A DNA stretch of 64,000 nt. Source: Marinobacter koreensis. Its GTDB lineage: Bacteria; Pseudomonadota; Gammaproteobacteria; Pseudomonadales; Oleiphilaceae. Under the pieces are notes generated by a model. It did no database searches. It saw only the letters and a program-made list of their open reading frames with translations, and had not been told where the DNA came from. The translations under genes and the position numbers were made by a program. The stretch spans positions 310,001 through 374,000 of the forward strand of contig NZ_JAKZAJ010000003.1 of assembly GCF_023156285.1 (NCBI RefSeq), read 5' to 3'. Positions 34,911-44,238 of the stretch are shown here, piece by piece. The number at the start of each line of letters is the position of its first letter. Position 1 is the stretch's first letter.

Positions 34911-35020
34911 GCACATTTCTCCAAGCAGATTTCAGACAAGCGCGTATTCTAGTGCCTGGTCCGTACCCGCCGCATTGTCGGGTGACGACAGGGTGGGTGT
35001 CATTTACCGCCAGTGCAGTC

Positions 35021-35689
35021 TCAGGGGCGAAGGGCTTCGGAGAGGCGGTTGTTCAGTTCTTTCCAGCGAGAGAGTTTTTTCGCCTCACCAATCCGGGTTC
35101 GTTCACCGCCGGACTGGTTGAGCCAGAGGCCTTCACCGTTGAAGCTGTAAACTGGTTCAAGATCAGTTCGTTGGGACGCAGGCTTAATGTCATTTATCAG
35201 GTTGTCCAGAATCAGCGGATCGGCATCAGGCTTCGGATACCAGGCCAGAACCATGTGTGCCTGGTTCAGTTCCAATGCTTTGACGTAGACGATGCGCATC
35301 TGGTTGTCAGGCACACCCATGGATTTGAGCGTCAGATACTTGGCGATGGAAAAATCCTCGCAATCGCCGCCATTGGTGGTCAGCAATTCCACCGGCGTTG
35401 CCCAGTAGTCCTCCTCACCCCAATGCTGTATATCGCTGACGAACCTGACCCGGTTAAAAAACGAGTTGACCAACCGGAGTTGCCGGTTGGTCGGTGCGTT
35501 CTGAGCAAGATCGGTGAGGCGCTTCCAGTCCTCCAGGCGCTGGTAGGCGGCCTGGCCGAACTCTTTCTGAACATATTCCAGGAGGCGGTTGCTGAGTTCG
35601 AGGGCGCCGGCCAGGGATACGGCCAGCAACAGAGGTAACCAGAACGAACGACGTGGGTGGCGGCACTTCCGTTGCGCTGCCGTATTCAT
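35021..35689 (-). CDS. LapG-like transglutaminase-type cysteine protease
   Basis: A 222-residue bacterial transglutaminase-like cysteine protease (BTLCP). A membrane or signal helix (FWLPLLLAVSLAGALEL) leads to a periplasmic domain with the triad cysteine in NGGDCEDFSIAKY, histidine in QAHMVLAWY and aspartate in PLILDNLI. LapG cleaves the N-terminus of large RTX adhesins to release biofilm; it is held back by the c-di-GMP receptor LapD. No LapD or adhesin gene is in the window. ATG 35689 has GAGG five bases upstream and lies 7 bases after the gspC stop codon, so it appears to be in the gspC operon. Confidence 0.85.
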   Translation of the reverse strand: MNTAAQRKCRHPRRSFWLPLLLAVSLAGALELSNRLLEYVQKEFGQAAYQRLEDWKRLTDLAQNAPTNRQLRLVNSFFNRVRFVSDIQHWGEEDYWATPVELLTTNGGDCEDFSIAKYLTLKSMGVPDNQMRIVYVKALELNQAHMVLAWYPKPDADPLILDNLINDIKPASQRTDLEPVYSFNGEGLWLNQSGGERTRIGEAKKLSRWKELNNRLSEALRP

Positions 35690-35696
35690 GATCGCC

Positions 35697-36341
35697 TCAG
35701 TTGTTATTCCGGAGGCGTTCGCGAAGTTGTTCGAGACGCCGGCGGATTTCCTCACGCCGTTCCTGGTCGCTGGTGCCGGCCTGAACGGGTGAGGATGATT
35801 GGTTGGACGGGGGGCTTTCCGTCGTCGATGTCTCAGGAGGCTCGTCCGGAGCGATGGACAGACCGGCCTGTTGCTCGGACTCGGGGAAGAACAGGTTTTC
35901 CAGCTTTCCGGAACGTTCGATGATGACCCGGTTCGGAAACACCGAACGCAGGGTTGCGTTTCCGGGCAACTCGTCACCGACCAGGTAAACGTCAGTCTGA
36001 CTCTTTTCGTCCTCGATCAGGGCACTGCCGGGGAAGTCGCCGCTGGCGGCCATGACGCCACGGAGAAAGAGGCGGAGATTGGTCTCGGGAAGGTTTTCGG
36101 TACTGACGGCCTGGGCGTCGCCCTCGGAGGCAGGAGTGCCGAACAGGGATAAAGAGGCCAGATCCACCTTGGGTTCATTCCGTTTGACCGCTGCCGGCCG
36201 GGCCGTCTGGGTTTGGCCGGACTGGTCAATGTGCCGGGCGTCCTGCCAGAAGCGGTATCCCTGCAGCGCCGTCGTGCCGAGCATGGCAACAGCTGCGATA
36301 ATGGCGAGCAACGCGGGAAGCCGCTGATCAAGTGCAAACAT
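35697..36341 (-). CDS. gspC: Type II secretion protein GspC
   Basis: A 214-residue bitopic inner-membrane protein: helix at residues 8-28 (LPALLAIIAAVAMLGTTALQG), proline-rich linker, then the homology region at about 75-150 (TNLRLFLRGVMAASGDFPGSALIED, DVYLVGDELPG, VIIERSGKLENLFFP) that contacts the secretin GspD. The C-terminus is a low-complexity, charged tail (RREEIRRRLEQLRERLR), so no PDZ domain is present, unlike E. coli or Vibrio GspC. It is divergent from gspE and is followed by the LapG-like gene where gspD is often found. Confidence 0.87.
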   Translation of the reverse strand: MFALDQRLPALLAIIAAVAMLGTTALQGYRFWQDARHIDQSGQTQTARPAAVKRNEPKVDLASLSLFGTPASEGDAQAVSTENLPETNLRLFLRGVMAASGDFPGSALIEDEKSQTDVYLVGDELPGNATLRSVFPNRVIIERSGKLENLFFPESEQQAGLSIAPDEPPETSTTESPPSNQSSSPVQAGTSDQERREEIRRRLEQLRERLRNNN

Positions 36342-36500
36342 GGACGTTCCTGAACGTTCTGGTGGACCGAAAAAAGTCCACAGGTTATCAGACGGAAATG
36401 TTTAAGTCGCAGTATAGTGTATGGAGTTATTCAGCGGGTCCACCTCCTGTGATAGCCTTCCTGAATTAATTGAATAAAAAAGGGTTTCCCGGAGCCGACT

Positions 36501-38009
36501 TTGACCACCGAGAATGAAATACCGCAGCAGGAAGCGCCGTTGGGCAGGCTTCCGTTTACCTTTGCCAAGCGAAACGGCGTGATCCTGACCCGGTCGGACG
36601 ATGGGGAACCGGTCATCCTGGTCCGCCCTGGTGCTCCCCACACCGCCCTGGCCGAGGCCAATCGCCTCAGTGGTGGGCGTGCCCGCTTCTCGACCATTGA
36701 TGCCGGCCAGTTTGATCAGGCCCTCAATGCGGCCTATCAGAGCGACTCTGCAGAAGCGATGCAGATGGTGGAAGGTATTGGCGATGACATGGATCTGGCC
36801 TCCCTCGCGGATTCGGTTCCGGAGACGGAAGATCTGCTTGAACAGGAAGATGACGCGCCGATTATCCGGCTGATCAACGCCATTCTCACCGAAGCGGTCA
36901 AGACCAGTGCATCGGACGTGCACATCGAAACCTACGAAAAGCAGCTGGTTGTGCGATTCCGGATCGATGGGGTGCTTCGGGAAGTGGTTCAGCCCAAGCG
37001 GGCGCTGGCTCCGTTGCTGGTATCCCGGATCAAGGTCATGGCCAAGCTGGACATTGCCGAGAAACGGGTGCCACAGGATGGCCGGATCGCCTTGCGTGTT
37101 GCCGGCCGGGAAGTGGATATCCGGGTCTCCACCATGCCATCGTCCAGCGGTGAGCGGGTGGTTCTGCGTCTGTTGGACAAACAGGCCGGTACCATCCGGC
37201 TCGAATCCCTCGGCATGGCCGGTCGCGACCTCAAGTTGATGCGGAAGCTGATCAACCGGCCCTATGGCATCCTGCTGGTTACCGGTCCTACGGGCTCCGG
37301 TAAGTCGACCACACTCTATGCGGCCCTGCAGGAAATCAACGACCGGAGCCGGAACATCCTGACGGTCGAGGACCCGATCGAGTATAACCTGCCGGGTATC
37401 GGGCAGACCCAGGTCAATCCGAAGGTCGATATGACCTTTGCCCGGGGTTTGCGGGCCATTCTCCGTCAGGATCCGGATGTTGTGATGATTGGTGAGGTGC
37501 GGGATCTGGAAACCGCCGAGATCTCGGTCCAGGCCAGTCTCACCGGCCACCTTGTGCTTTCCACGCTGCACACCAACACCGCCGTCGGGGCGATCACCCG
37601 GTTGATGGATATGGGCATTGAACCGTTCCTGATTTCTTCCAGCCTGGTCGGCATCGTGGCCCAGCGCCTTGTACGGGTGCTGTGTCGGGAGTGTCGTGAG
37701 CCTTACACGCCGGGTGAGGAACATTGCGAATTCCTGCAGCAGGACCCGCAGAATCCTCCGACCATCTACCGGGCTCGCGGCTGCGAACACTGCAACCAGC
37801 TCGGGTATCGGGGCCGTATTGGTATCTATGAGGTGGTGGAGATCAACGAGGCGATCAGCACCCTGATTCACAAGCGTGCCGGAGAGATGGACCTGGAGAA
37901 AGAAGCCCGGCTTCGTGGTCCGAGCATCCACAGCGATGGTGTTAACAAGATCCTTGAAGGCATAACCACGGTGGAAGAAGTGCTCCGTGTGACCCATCGG
38001 AGCCAGTAA
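36501..38009 (+). CDS. gspE: Type II secretion ATPase GspE
   Basis: A 502-residue cytosolic motor ATPase. Walker A is GPTGSGKSTTLYA, the Asp box is around NRSRNILTVEDPIEY, the His box follows GHLVLSTLHTNTAVGA, and the tetracysteine zinc site CREC...CEHC lies near 395-435. It powers pseudopilus assembly for export of folded enzymes. The start is TTG at 36501 with GGAG (36491-36494) six bases before; no ATG fits. First gene of the nine-gene gspE-M operon. Confidence 0.95.
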   Translation: MTTENEIPQQEAPLGRLPFTFAKRNGVILTRSDDGEPVILVRPGAPHTALAEANRLSGGRARFSTIDAGQFDQALNAAYQSDSAEAMQMVEGIGDDMDLASLADSVPETEDLLEQEDDAPIIRLINAILTEAVKTSASDVHIETYEKQLVVRFRIDGVLREVVQPKRALAPLLVSRIKVMAKLDIAEKRVPQDGRIALRVAGREVDIRVSTMPSSSGERVVLRLLDKQAGTIRLESLGMAGRDLKLMRKLINRPYGILLVTGPTGSGKSTTLYAALQEINDRSRNILTVEDPIEYNLPGIGQTQVNPKVDMTFARGLRAILRQDPDVVMIGEVRDLETAEISVQASLTGHLVLSTLHTNTAVGAITRLMDMGIEPFLISSSLVGIVAQRLVRVLCRECREPYTPGEEHCEFLQQDPQNPPTIYRARGCEHCNQLGYRGRIGIYEVVEINEAISTLIHKRAGEMDLEKEARLRGPSIHSDGVNKILEGITTVEEVLRVTHRSQ

Positions 38010-38012
38010 ACC

Positions 38013-39224
38013 ATGCCAGCTTACGAGTACAAGGCCCTTGACCCCCGGGGCAAACAGAAGAGTGGCGTTGTTGAGGCCGATGCGCCCCGTGCGGTTCGCC
38101 AGCAACTCCGGGAAAAGGGACTGACGCCACTGTCGGTTGAGCCGGCGGCGGAACGGCAACGTCGGTCGACGTCGTTGAGTCGGCGTGGCGGATTGGCTGC
38201 CTCTGATCTGGCATTGATTACCCGGCAACTGGCTACATTGATCCAGTCCGGCATTCCGATCGAGCAGGCGTTGAGCGCGACCGCGCAACAATCCGAAAAG
38301 CCCCGCATCCGCAGCATGTTGATCGCCATCCGGGCGAAGGTGATGGAAGGGTACAGCCTGGCGGATGGTCTCGGAGAATTTCCCCGGGCGTTCCCCCGGC
38401 TTTACCGCTCCACCGTTGCGGCCGGAGAACACGCCGGCCATCTGGATCTGGTGCTGAACCGGCTGGCGGATTACACCGAAGGGCGCCAGGAGGCCCGCCA
38501 GAAAATCCAGCTCGCCGCGATCTATCCGATCCTGCTCAGTGTTGTTGCCATCGCCATCGTTGTGTTTCTTCTCACGTACGTTGTCCCGGATATTATCGAG
38601 GTATTCGTCAAGCAGGGTCAGGAGCTGCCAGTGCTGACCCGTGGTCTGCTGGCGGTGTCGGAATTTCTGAGCCAGTACGGTGTCTACCTCCTGATCCTGT
38701 TGATCGCTGCGGTGGCCGGATTCCGGTACGCACTGGCCAAACCCGGTTTCCGGAAACGCTTTCACCGGCGTCTCCTGCACCTGCCTCTGCTCTCCGGCAT
38801 GGTCCGTGGCATCAATACCGCCCGTTACGCCAGTACACTGAGCATTCTGACTACGAGTGGTGTGCCGCTGGTTGAGGCGATGCGGATTGCCGGCGAGGTG
38901 CTTTCCAACGATTACCTGCGGGAACGTCTGAGGGATGCGTCCCGCAAGGTGAGTGAAGGCGGATCTCTGCACCGGTCCCTTGAACAGACCGGTTACTTTC
39001 CGCCGATGATGCTGCACATGATTGCCAGTGGTGAGGCCAGCGGCGAACTGGACGACATGCTGGGGCGGACGGCACGAATGCAGGAAAACACCCTGCAGTC
39101 GAAGATCGCGGCCCTGGTTGCCCTGTTTGAACCCATGATGTTGCTGGTCATGGGTGGGGTGGTTCTCATAATTGTCATGGCAATCATGTTACCCATCCTG
39201 AATATGAGTAATCTGGTGGGGTGA
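38013..39224 (+). CDS. gspF: Type II secretion inner-membrane platform protein GspF
   Basis: A 403-residue polytopic protein with two T2SSF domains (about 65-190 and 270-390), opening with the family hallmark PAYEYKALDPRGK. It forms the inner-membrane platform that couples the GspE motor to the pseudopilus. It follows gspE by three bases. Length and motifs are normal. Confidence 0.95.
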   Translation: MPAYEYKALDPRGKQKSGVVEADAPRAVRQQLREKGLTPLSVEPAAERQRRSTSLSRRGGLAASDLALITRQLATLIQSGIPIEQALSATAQQSEKPRIRSMLIAIRAKVMEGYSLADGLGEFPRAFPRLYRSTVAAGEHAGHLDLVLNRLADYTEGRQEARQKIQLAAIYPILLSVVAIAIVVFLLTYVVPDIIEVFVKQGQELPVLTRGLLAVSEFLSQYGVYLLILLIAAVAGFRYALAKPGFRKRFHRRLLHLPLLSGMVRGINTARYASTLSILTTSGVPLVEAMRIAGEVLSNDYLRERLRDASRKVSEGGSLHRSLEQTGYFPPMMLHMIASGEASGELDDMLGRTARMQENTLQSKIAALVALFEPMMLLVMGGVVLIIVMAIMLPILNMSNLVG

Positions 39225-39273
39225 ATCCGCCGAGATGTGTCAGAACCGATAAGCAGGAACGGATGCCAATCCA

Positions 39274-39741
39274 ATGACGAGTGAAACGATGAAGAGCAAG
39301 ACTATGAACAAACTGTCCAGAAGCCAGGGCTTCACCCTTATCGAGATCATGGTAGTCATGGTCATCCTGGGGCTGCTGGTGGCCATTGTCGCTCCCAACA
39401 TCATGGGGCGGAGCGATGAGGCTAAAGTGACCATTGCCAAGACACAGCTCAAGAACATCCAGAGTGCTCTGGACCTGTATCGGCTGGATAACAGTCAGTA
39501 CCCCTCTACGCAACAGGGGCTGGAAGCGCTGGTTTCGAAACCGAGCGGAAGTCCCGAGCCGAAGAACTGGAACCCTGAGGGTTACATGAAAAACGTACCC
39601 GAAGATCCCTGGGGTAATGAATTCCAGTACGTGAGCCCGGGCACCGAGGGACCTTACGACCTTTACTCCTACGGCTCCGACGGTCAGGAAGGCGGTGAGG
39701 GCGACGCCGCGGATCTGAGTGTGTGGCAGGCCCGGGACTGA
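39274..39741 (+). CDS. gspG: Major pseudopilin GspG
   Basis: A 155-residue prepilin: the peptidase site is G in SRSQGFTLIEIMVVMVI with glutamate at +5, then the hydrophobic helix and a calcium-binding C-terminal region (YPSTQQGLEAL, DPWGNEFQYVSPG, DLYSYGSDGQEGGEGDAADL) typical of the major T2SS pseudopilin. Three in-frame ATGs (39274, 39289, 39304) are possible; the last gives the usual short leader and none has a strong ribosome site. Confidence 0.95.
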   Translation: MTSETMKSKTMNKLSRSQGFTLIEIMVVMVILGLLVAIVAPNIMGRSDEAKVTIAKTQLKNIQSALDLYRLDNSQYPSTQQGLEALVSKPSGSPEPKNWNPEGYMKNVPEDPWGNEFQYVSPGTEGPYDLYSYGSDGQEGGEGDAADLSVWQARD

Positions 39742-39744
39742 TTG

Positions 39745-40275
39745 GTGTCAAAGCAGGGGACAGGTGCGGCCGGCTTTACGCTGATTGAGATTCTGGTTGT
39801 CCTGATCGTGGTCGGTCTGCTGGCCTCCCTTGCCGTGTTTACCCTCGGCGGCAGTTCCCAGCAGCGCCAGCTGGAAAACCAGGTTCAGGAGTTGTATCTG
39901 CTGATGCAGACCGCAGGTGATCAGGCCGTACTCAACAATCAGGAACTCGGCGTTACGGTCAATGAGGATGGCTACCAGTTCCTCGCGTTCCAGGACCAGA
40001 AAGGTGACTGGAAACCCGAGGATCAGCGCCTGTTCAGTGCGCGTACCTTTCCCGACTGGCTGGTCGTTACCAAATTTATCGAGAATGATGCACCCAAGCT
40101 GGCCTCCGGGGAGGATCGAACCCTGCCGGATATCGTCTTTTTCTCCAGCGGCGAAACCACGCCTTTTCAGATCGAATTCACCGTGGCAGCGAATCCCGAT
40201 CAGAAGCAGATTCTGGAGTCGGACGGCGTCTCCGGTGTCCGGTGGCGAAAGCCCGGCGAAGAGGCGGATCGCTGA
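39745..40275 (+). CDS. gspH: Minor pseudopilin GspH
   Basis: A prepilin-like protein of about 176 residues with cleavage region GAAGFTLIEILVVLIVVGLL and a C-terminal beta-rich domain of GspH type, ending in GVRWRKPGEE. Minor pseudopilins cap the growing pseudopilus. The start is GTG 39745 or TTG 39742; the latter lies directly after the gspG stop codon. It overlaps gspI by 3 bases (TGATG). Confidence 0.9.
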   Translation: MSKQGTGAAGFTLIEILVVLIVVGLLASLAVFTLGGSSQQRQLENQVQELYLLMQTAGDQAVLNNQELGVTVNEDGYQFLAFQDQKGDWKPEDQRLFSARTFPDWLVVTKFIENDAPKLASGEDRTLPDIVFFSSGETTPFQIEFTVAANPDQKQILESDGVSGVRWRKPGEEADR

Positions 40276-40649
40276 TGCGGCGGGCCAGGGGATTCACGCT
40301 GATCGAAGTACTCGTGGCGCTGCTGGTTTTCGGCCTGATAGCGGCGGCGTCCGCCGAGGTCGGGAGCCAGTATATTTCCAGCTACGAACGGGTCCGGGAC
40401 AAGACGCTCGCCGGCTGGATCGCCGATAACCGCATCAATGAGATCCGTTTGCAGGACGCACTGCCCGGTATCTCGGAAAATTCCAGTGACCTGGACTACG
40501 GCCGCTACCGGTGGCGGGTGACCACGACGGTCAAGGGTACGGCGGAACCCACCATGCGTCGGGTGGAGGTCTCTGTCGAAAAGTATGTGGGTGACAGGGC
40601 CGATCCGGTACCGGTTCATACGCTGACTGCGTTTGTGGGTGAGCAATGA
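40275..40649 (+). CDS. gspI: Minor pseudopilin GspI
   Basis: A 124-residue prepilin with leader MRRARG and cleavage before FTLIEVLVALLVFGL. The body carries the GspI pattern NRINEIRLQ and a beta-sheet domain. The ATG at 40275 overlaps the gspH stop as TGATG and gives the standard 6-residue leader, so it is better than the longer frame starting at 40242. Confidence 0.92.
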   Translation: MRRARGFTLIEVLVALLVFGLIAAASAEVGSQYISSYERVRDKTLAGWIADNRINEIRLQDALPGISENSSDLDYGRYRWRVTTTVKGTAEPTMRRVEVSVEKYVGDRADPVPVHTLTAFVGEQ

Positions 40650-41383
40650 AACGGGTGGCGGGTTTCACGCTCATGGAAGTCCTGATCGCCGTTGCGATTA
40701 CGGCGATCATCGGCCTGGGTGTCTGGCAGGTGATCCACGGCGTGGTCACATCCCGGGACCGTGTCAACGAACTGGCCGAACAATTCGATGGCCTGGAAAA
40801 AACCATGCTGTTTCTCGAGCGGGACATTACCCAGGTGGTAAACCGTCCGGCGAGAGATCTTTATGGCGATTTCCAGCCTGCCCTGACCACCCGGGATGAC
40901 GGCTTCGCCCTTATGTTGACCCGACAGGGCTGGCGTAATCCCCTGGGGCTGCGGCGCAGTAACCTTCAGCGCGTCGGTTGGGAATACACCGGTGACGAGT
41001 TGCGCCGTCGATACTGGCCCAACGTCGATCAGGGGCAGGAGGACAACAGTGAAGATGTGCTCCTGCTGGACCAGGTGACCAGCTTCAAGTTGCGATTCCT
41101 TGACGAACAGGGGAACTGGCACGACGACTGGCCATTGAACGATGATCTGGCGAGCGCAGACCCGGGCGCCCGACCGGACTTTCCCTTGCCAAAAGGCATT
41201 GAGATCACACTTGAGCACAAGCGATTCGGCAAACTGGTGAGAACGTTTGCGCTTCCGGATTTTGACGCTGCCGAAGCACAGGGCGAGGTCAATCGCTCCA
41301 GTGAAGCGGCCACCGGCACCGGGGAAAGCCAGCAACCACCTGCCGGGAATAACAGTGCGCAGCAGGGAGCAGGGCAGTCGTGA
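40646..41383 (+). CDS. gspJ: Minor pseudopilin GspJ
   Basis: A 245-residue prepilin: KRVAGFTLMEVLIAVAITAIIG at the N-terminus, RDITQVVNRPARDLYGD and GWRNPLGLRRSNLQRVGWE in the body, both typical of GspJ. The last 35 residues are serine-, glutamine- and asparagine-rich and look disordered. It overlaps gspI and gspK by four bases on each side. Confidence 0.93.
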   Translation: MKRVAGFTLMEVLIAVAITAIIGLGVWQVIHGVVTSRDRVNELAEQFDGLEKTMLFLERDITQVVNRPARDLYGDFQPALTTRDDGFALMLTRQGWRNPLGLRRSNLQRVGWEYTGDELRRRYWPNVDQGQEDNSEDVLLLDQVTSFKLRFLDEQGNWHDDWPLNDDLASADPGARPDFPLPKGIEITLEHKRFGKLVRTFALPDFDAAEAQGEVNRSSEAATGTGESQQPPAGNNSAQQGAGQS

Positions 41384-42387
41384 GTCGTCCCTTGAGCAGA
41401 CTCGTCCGTGGAGAGAGGGGCGTGGCGCTGATCATGGTGCTGCTGGCCCTCGCGTTGGTGGTGATGCTCGCCGCCGGTATGACCCGACAACTGAACATCC
41501 GGGTGTTCAAGGCGGGCCATTACCTGGCGCAGCAGCAGGGCTACAGTATCGCTCTGGGGGCTGAAGCGTTTGCCCGGCGCATCCTGACCCGTGATTTCGA
41601 GGACGACAAGGATGATAACGCCATGGTGGACAGCCTCGACGAGGTCTGGGCCAGTAATTCCGCCATCCTCCCCCTGGACGAGAATGGCGTCGTGGAAGTC
41701 CAGATCGACGATCTCGGTGGCCGTTTCAACCTCAACGATCTGGTGACGGCCAGCGGGCAGGTGGATACGCTGGCGAAAGACCGTTTTTCCCGGTTGCTGC
41801 AAGCGCTTGGTATTAACGGGATTTCCGCGGACACGCTGGTCGACTGGATCGACGCCAACGATCAGACCATCAGCGCCTATGGTGCCGAGGACGGCCAGTA
41901 CCTGATGGCCGACCCGGGCTATCGTGCGGCGAACCAGCCTTTCACCAGCGTGACGGAACTGCGACTCGTGCAGGGAATGACCGAAGAGATTTACCAGGCA
42001 CTCAAGCCCTATGTTGCAGCCGTGCCAGTCAGTGGTGTGGGCATCAATGTGAACACGGCCAGTGGTCCGGTGCTGCAATCCCTGCATGAGAAGCTCTCCG
42101 AATCGGATATTCAATCGGTGCTGAAAAAGCGCGAAGAACAGCCGTTCGAGAATGTGCAGGATTTTCTGGCGCTGCCGGAATTTGCGGGGCTTGGGCTCAC
42201 GGCTGCGGAGTTGACCGTCCAGACCCGTTTTTTTGAAGTTGTTTCACGGATTACCTACGATAATCGGGTTGTGACCATGGTCAGTACCGTGTTTCGTAAT
42301 GGCGAAGGCAAAGTCCGAACGATCAGCCGGGATACCGGACAGAAAAACCGGATTACCAAAGAGCCTTACACTATTTCAGAAGGATAA
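41380..42387 (+). CDS. gspK: Minor pseudopilin GspK
   Basis: A 335-residue protein with prepilin-like start (ERGVALIMVLLALALVVML; cleavage after G, no glutamate at +5, normal for GspK) and the large periplasmic GspK domain with DLGGRFNLNDLV and the helix-hairpin-helix-like INVNTASGPVL. It forms the pseudopilus tip with GspI and GspJ. GTG start at 41380, overlapping gspJ. Confidence 0.94.
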   Translation: MSRPLSRLVRGERGVALIMVLLALALVVMLAAGMTRQLNIRVFKAGHYLAQQQGYSIALGAEAFARRILTRDFEDDKDDNAMVDSLDEVWASNSAILPLDENGVVEVQIDDLGGRFNLNDLVTASGQVDTLAKDRFSRLLQALGINGISADTLVDWIDANDQTISAYGAEDGQYLMADPGYRAANQPFTSVTELRLVQGMTEEIYQALKPYVAAVPVSGVGINVNTASGPVLQSLHEKLSESDIQSVLKKREEQPFENVQDFLALPEFAGLGLTAAELTVQTRFFEVVSRITYDNRVVTMVSTVFRNGEGKVRTISRDTGQKNRITKEPYTISEG

Positions 42388-42389
42388 CC

Positions 42390-43694
42390 ATGTCTTATCG
42401 CCTTTTTGTCCGGCCGGTTCCGCCGTTTGCGGACATCGCTGAAAACGCCGAAGCGCAGTTGTTCCAATGGGCCCTGCAGGATGCCAGCGGCGATATCCAG
42501 GCCCGCGGAACCAGCGACACCCGGGATGCCATCGAACAGACACTTTCCCAGAATGCACTTGATAACGTTCTGTTGATCGGCCTCATCCCCGGAGAGGAGG
42601 CTCTGTTCTGTGTGGCCGATATTCCTGCCCGGCAAAGCCGGTTTATCGCGCAGGCATTGCCATACGCGGTCGAAGAACAGATTGCGCAGGATATCGACAC
42701 CGTGCACCTGGCTCTTGGTGATCATGGGGATCAGGGGTACCGGGTCGCAGCAATCGATCGTCAGGCCATGGCAAACTGGGCGGCCCTGTTCAGTCACTGG
42801 CACAATGCGCGGCTTGAAGCCGTGTATCCCGATGCCTCTCTCTTGCCGTCTACCGACGGGGGGTGGTCGATCTGCCTGGATGGGGATGGCGTCATGCTGA
42901 TCAGTGAGCGGGGCGAATGGCTGGCGATGCAGGCCGCCAACCTTGGTATGTTTGCCGGGACACTGGCGGTGCCATCCAGCGAAGATGTGGTCGCGGAGGT
43001 TCCGGTTACCCTGTATGGCACCGAGGAGGAGCTGGCATTCCAGCAGGCTCTGGTTTCGGATCTCCGGTCACAGGGACGGTTAGCGGTGAAAACCGAAACG
43101 CTCGAGATCCGTCCCCTGGAACTGCTTGCCCACGCCTACTATCACCACCTTTGCCGCCCCATCAATCTTTGCCAGGGGGCCTTTTCCAACAAGTCAGGTC
43201 GAAGCAGTACCCTCGGCCCCTGGAAGCCCCTGGTGGCAGTCGCAGCCATCTGGTTTGTTGTTCAGGTAGCGCTGGAAGCCGGAATGGGCTTTTATTATCA
43301 GAAGCAGGCCGAAAAACTGGATGAACAATCGATGGCGGAATACCACAGGGTTTTCCCGAATGATACGAAAACCCATGCCGGTAATCTGCGGCGAGTAATC
43401 GAGGGTCGGCTCAGGGTTGCCGGTTCGCAGGGGCAGGAGCTGGGATTTATTGCACTGATGAAATACACGGGAGAACAGTATTCCCGGTTGCCATCCAGCG
43501 GTGCGGTGACCTTCAATTCCGTCAATTTCAGCCGTACCCGTGGCGAGTTGGTGGTCGACTTGCGCGCAGACAGTTATGACCGGCTGAGTGCGCTCCGGAA
43601 TGGGTTGTCTTCGCAAGGTCTGGAGGCCGAGATCGGCTCGGTCGTCAATGAATCCGGCGGTACCCGCGGCCGGCTTACGGTATCGGGAGGCTAG
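42390..43694 (+). CDS. gspL: Type II secretion protein GspL
   Basis: A 434-residue bitopic protein: a cytoplasmic actin-like domain (about 1-245) that docks GspE, with the conserved ARQSRFIAQALPYAVEEQIA, one membrane helix near 272-295 (LVAVAAIWFVVQVALEAG), and a ferredoxin-like periplasmic domain. It starts 2 bases after the gspK stop and follows an AAGGA-type ribosome site. Confidence 0.93.
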   Translation: MSYRLFVRPVPPFADIAENAEAQLFQWALQDASGDIQARGTSDTRDAIEQTLSQNALDNVLLIGLIPGEEALFCVADIPARQSRFIAQALPYAVEEQIAQDIDTVHLALGDHGDQGYRVAAIDRQAMANWAALFSHWHNARLEAVYPDASLLPSTDGGWSICLDGDGVMLISERGEWLAMQAANLGMFAGTLAVPSSEDVVAEVPVTLYGTEEELAFQQALVSDLRSQGRLAVKTETLEIRPLELLAHAYYHHLCRPINLCQGAFSNKSGRSSTLGPWKPLVAVAAIWFVVQVALEAGMGFYYQKQAEKLDEQSMAEYHRVFPNDTKTHAGNLRRVIEGRLRVAGSQGQELGFIALMKYTGEQYSRLPSSGAVTFNSVNFSRTRGELVVDLRADSYDRLSALRNGLSSQGLEAEIGSVVNESGGTRGRLTVSGG

Positions 43695-43696
43695 GC

Positions 43697-44227
43697 ATGC
43701 TGGAGCGACTCAAGGAACAACCCGCAATCAGCAAACTGATTACCCAGTATGACCAGCTGTCCCGGAGGGATCAGCAGGCGTTGTTGGTTCTGGCCGTAGC
43801 GGTGATTCTGGCATTGCTTTACTTCGCGGTCTGGCGACCGGTTACGGAGTTTGAGCAGCAAGCCGAAAGTGCCCGGGAGAATGCGGCAGAACGCCTGTCC
43901 TGGATGCAGGCCAATCAGGCGGCCATCCGCAGCCTGGCAGGGGCATCTGCCAGTCAACAGGCGACTGGCTCGGACAAACCAACGGACGGGCGCGCACTGA
44001 TGGCGCTGGTAACCCGGTCCGCCAGGGAGTCCGGCCTCACCCTGCAGCGATTCGAGCCTAGTGGTGATGACGCAATCCGGGTCTGGCTGGACGGCGTACC
44101 CTATTCGGGCGTCGCGGCCTGGCTGGAAAAACTGAATACCGAAAATGGTGTAGTGATTGACCAGGCTGCGATGGATCGTGGTAACAGTCCCGGCCTGGTA
44201 TCCGTTCGTTTGACCCTGGCGATTTAA
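43697..44227 (+). CDS. gspM: Type II secretion protein GspM
   Basis: A 176-residue bitopic protein: one N-terminal membrane helix (QALLVLAVAVILALLYFAVW), coiled-coil stem rich in E, A and N, and a C-terminal ferredoxin-like domain (SGLTLQRFEPSGDDAIRVWL). It partners with GspL in the inner-membrane platform. It ends the gsp operon; no gspN and no prepilin peptidase gspO follows. Confidence 0.9.
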   Translation: MLERLKEQPAISKLITQYDQLSRRDQQALLVLAVAVILALLYFAVWRPVTEFEQQAESARENAAERLSWMQANQAAIRSLAGASASQQATGSDKPTDGRALMALVTRSARESGLTLQRFEPSGDDAIRVWLDGVPYSGVAAWLEKLNTENGVVIDQAAMDRGNSPGLVSVRLTLAI

Positions 44228-44238
44228 AGGAGAGAGCC

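Noticed and set aside
36402..39017. 871-codon open frame opposite gspE and gspF.
   Set aside because: Shadow of a GC-rich coding strand; gspE and gspF have clear families and ribosome sites, and the antisense protein is rich in H, Q, G and R with no known fold.
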